Below, one piece after another: positions 6,764 through 7,394 of a DNA stretch of 7,394 nt. Origin of the DNA: Candidatus Aminicenantota bacterium (GTDB taxonomy: Bacteria; Acidobacteriota; Aminicenantia; Aminicenantales; UBA8522); NCBI GenBank assembly GCA_003524335.1, contig DQHV01000087.1, forward strand, positions 268 through 7,661. The letters are read 5' to 3'. How positions within the stretch are numbered: the first letter of the stretch is position 1; each line of letters starts with the position of its first letter. The notes under the pieces were generated by a model. The model searched no databases. It was given only the letters and a program-made list of their open reading frames with translations, and was not told the DNA's origin. The position numbers were made by a program, and so were the translations under genes.

Positions 6764-6788
6764 TTTCGGTAAGCCCGATTTCGTTAAA

Positions 6789-6817
6789 AGTGTGGCAGCA
6801 AAGGGGGTTTTTGTCAA
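6789..6817 (-). promoter_or_regulatory. sigma70-type promoter for the propeller/barrel unit
   Basis: On the minus strand a perfect TTGACA (complement of 6812-6817) is followed by a 17-nt spacer and CACACT (complement of 6789-6794), a weaker -10. The transcript would start near 6782, giving a leader of about 31 nt that carries the SD site of the propeller gene. Place and spacing are right for an operon promoter. Confidence 0.5.
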
Positions 6818-6859
6818 GACGACTCGGGACGAATTGACTCGCCCGTCTCACGCTATAAG

Positions 6860-6884
6860 GTCAACTATCCGCCCGGCTGTTGAC
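6860..6884. repeat. Inverted repeat after the ATC-hydrolase-like gene
   Basis: GTCAAC (6860-6865) and GTTGAC (6879-6884) are exact inverted arms around a 13-nt loop, starting 5 nt past the stop codon of the minus-strand gene at 6890. No T-run follows on the minus strand, so it is at best a weak terminator or an mRNA 3' hairpin; chance is possible. Confidence 0.25.
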
Positions 6885-6889
6885 GGCAC

Positions 6890-7381
6890 TCAGCCTTCCA
6901 TCACGTACCGGTGGTTGCAGCAGTCGTGCCCCTGCATCAGGGTCTTGCTCCGGATCATCTTCAGCTTGGGGTTAAAGCCAGCGGCTGTGGCGTAGTCCGG
7001 AAAGCAGATCGTGGCAAACCCGATGTCGGCGGCGTTCATCCCGCGGAAGGTCTTGGCCCAGAGGCACTCCGTAACCTTGACTTCGAACGCCTTGGGGCTG
7101 TCCTCGATGATGGAGAAAGTCAGCACGTGCTTCCAGAAGTGGTCGGGGTTCTTAAGCGGCGTCACGAAGGCGGCTAAGTCGCGCTTGGGTAAGGACTTGG
7201 CGGCGTTTTGGATGCCGAGAGTGGCCGCCTCCGAGGCCCCCTTTTTCAGGATCTCGACGAACTTTTCCCGGCCGCCGGCTTTGGCCAGGACCAGCATCAA
7301 CGGGATGAAGCTGTCCCGGTAGGCGAAGTTGAACATGTCCTCGAAGGTCGCATTGGCGTCGATAAGGAATTTATGCTTCAT
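6890..7381 (-). CDS. L-2-amino-thiazoline-4-carboxylic acid hydrolase family protein, possibly 5'-incomplete
   Basis: 163 residues from the ATG complementary to 7379-7381. There is no SD site before it, and the frame stays open to the window end (upstream codons CAG CCT CTG GCG), so the true start may lie outside. The C-terminal half has the pattern of the ATC-hydrolase family: CLWAKTFRGMNAADIGFATICFPDY (Cys107, Cys126, Asp129), then RSKTLMQGHDCCNHRY (Arg144, Thr147, Gly151, Cys154, Cys155, His157). The founding member opens the thiazoline ring of L-ATC in the bacterial route from DL-ATC to L-cysteine, but many homologues in the family have no known substrate. No signal peptide is seen, so it is probably cytoplasmic. 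No cysteine-metabolism or racemase partner is in the window. It is separated by 139 nt and a new promoter from the propeller gene downstream. Confidence 0.7.
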   Translation of the reverse strand: MKHKFLIDANATFEDMFNFAYRDSFIPLMLVLAKAGGREKFVEILKKGASEAATLGIQNAAKSLPKRDLAAFVTPLKNPDHFWKHVLTFSIIEDSPKAFEVKVTECLWAKTFRGMNAADIGFATICFPDYATAAGFNPKLKMIRSKTLMQGHDCCNHRYVMEG

Positions 7382-7394
7382 CGCCAGAGGCTGG

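Noticed and set aside
5095..6837. A 580-codon open frame on the plus strand opposite the propeller gene
   Set aside because: Its Val/Asp/Ile-rich product is what antisense reading of many GAC/GAT Asp codons in GC-rich DNA gives (GTC/ATC). The opposite strand encodes seven well-formed FG-GAP repeats plus recognisable domains, a signal peptide, SD site and promoter.
6834..6859. TTGACT...TATAAG on the plus strand as a promoter
   Set aside because: The spacer is only 14 nt, too short for a sigma70 promoter, and no plus-strand gene follows.
1..7394. Search for tRNA/rRNA genes, CRISPR arrays, transposon ends and attachment sites
   Set aside because: Reading both strands by eye I found no cloverleaf-like stretch, regularly spaced repeats, terminal inverted repeats with transposase, or direct-repeat junctions. 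A covariance-model RNA search was not possible here.

Overview
The window is a GC-rich stretch of bacterial chromosome. It carries seven protein-coding genes, two of them cut by or open to the window edges. I see no RNA genes, mobile elements or CRISPR. The cell envelope is clearly diderm (Gram-negative type): there is a TonB-like periplasm-spanning energy transducer, an outer-membrane beta-barrel ending in Phe, and several proteins with export signals. The mix of a seven-bladed FG-GAP/VCBS propeller with an ASPIC/UnbV domain, a secreted AXE1/dienelactone-hydrolase-like esterase, and a patchy use of Shine-Dalgarno (SD) sites resembles Acidobacteriota, Aminicenantota or Planctomycetota-type genomes. 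That assignment is inference from gene style, not from a marker gene.

Layout: (1) 1-560, minus: the first 186 codons of a gene whose N-terminus resembles a JAB/MPN (JAMM) domain with an altered metal motif. (2) 561-897: an AT-rich divergent intergenic region with a promoter candidate on each strand and a 28-bp imperfect palindrome between them. (3) 898-2118, plus: an exported alpha/beta-hydrolase. (4) 2278-4253, plus: a two-gene unit with a 4-nt ATGA overlap, made of a TonB-like protein and an exported protein of unknown function. The first start codon lies 6 nt after a perfect TATAAT, which suggests a leaderless mRNA. (5) 4250-6750, minus: a second two-gene unit with a GTGA overlap, made of the FG-GAP/ASPIC/FN3 propeller protein and the outer-membrane beta-barrel. 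A good sigma70-type promoter with a perfect TTGACA stands in front of it. Units 4 and 5 converge, and their stop codons share one CTAG. (6) 6890-7381, minus, frame open to the window end: an L-2-amino-thiazoline-4-carboxylic acid (ATC) hydrolase family protein.

How they may fit together: most products between 898 and 6750 are predicted to act in or beyond the inner membrane, so the block looks like an envelope or surface-function neighbourhood. The propeller plus barrel pair is the most suggestive, as a surface or exported adhesin-like protein made together with a small outer-membrane barrel. The TonB-like plus unknown pair suggests a dedicated periplasmic partner. No ExbB/ExbD, TonB-dependent receptor, regulator or sugar-degradation cluster is present, so no complete known system can be assigned.
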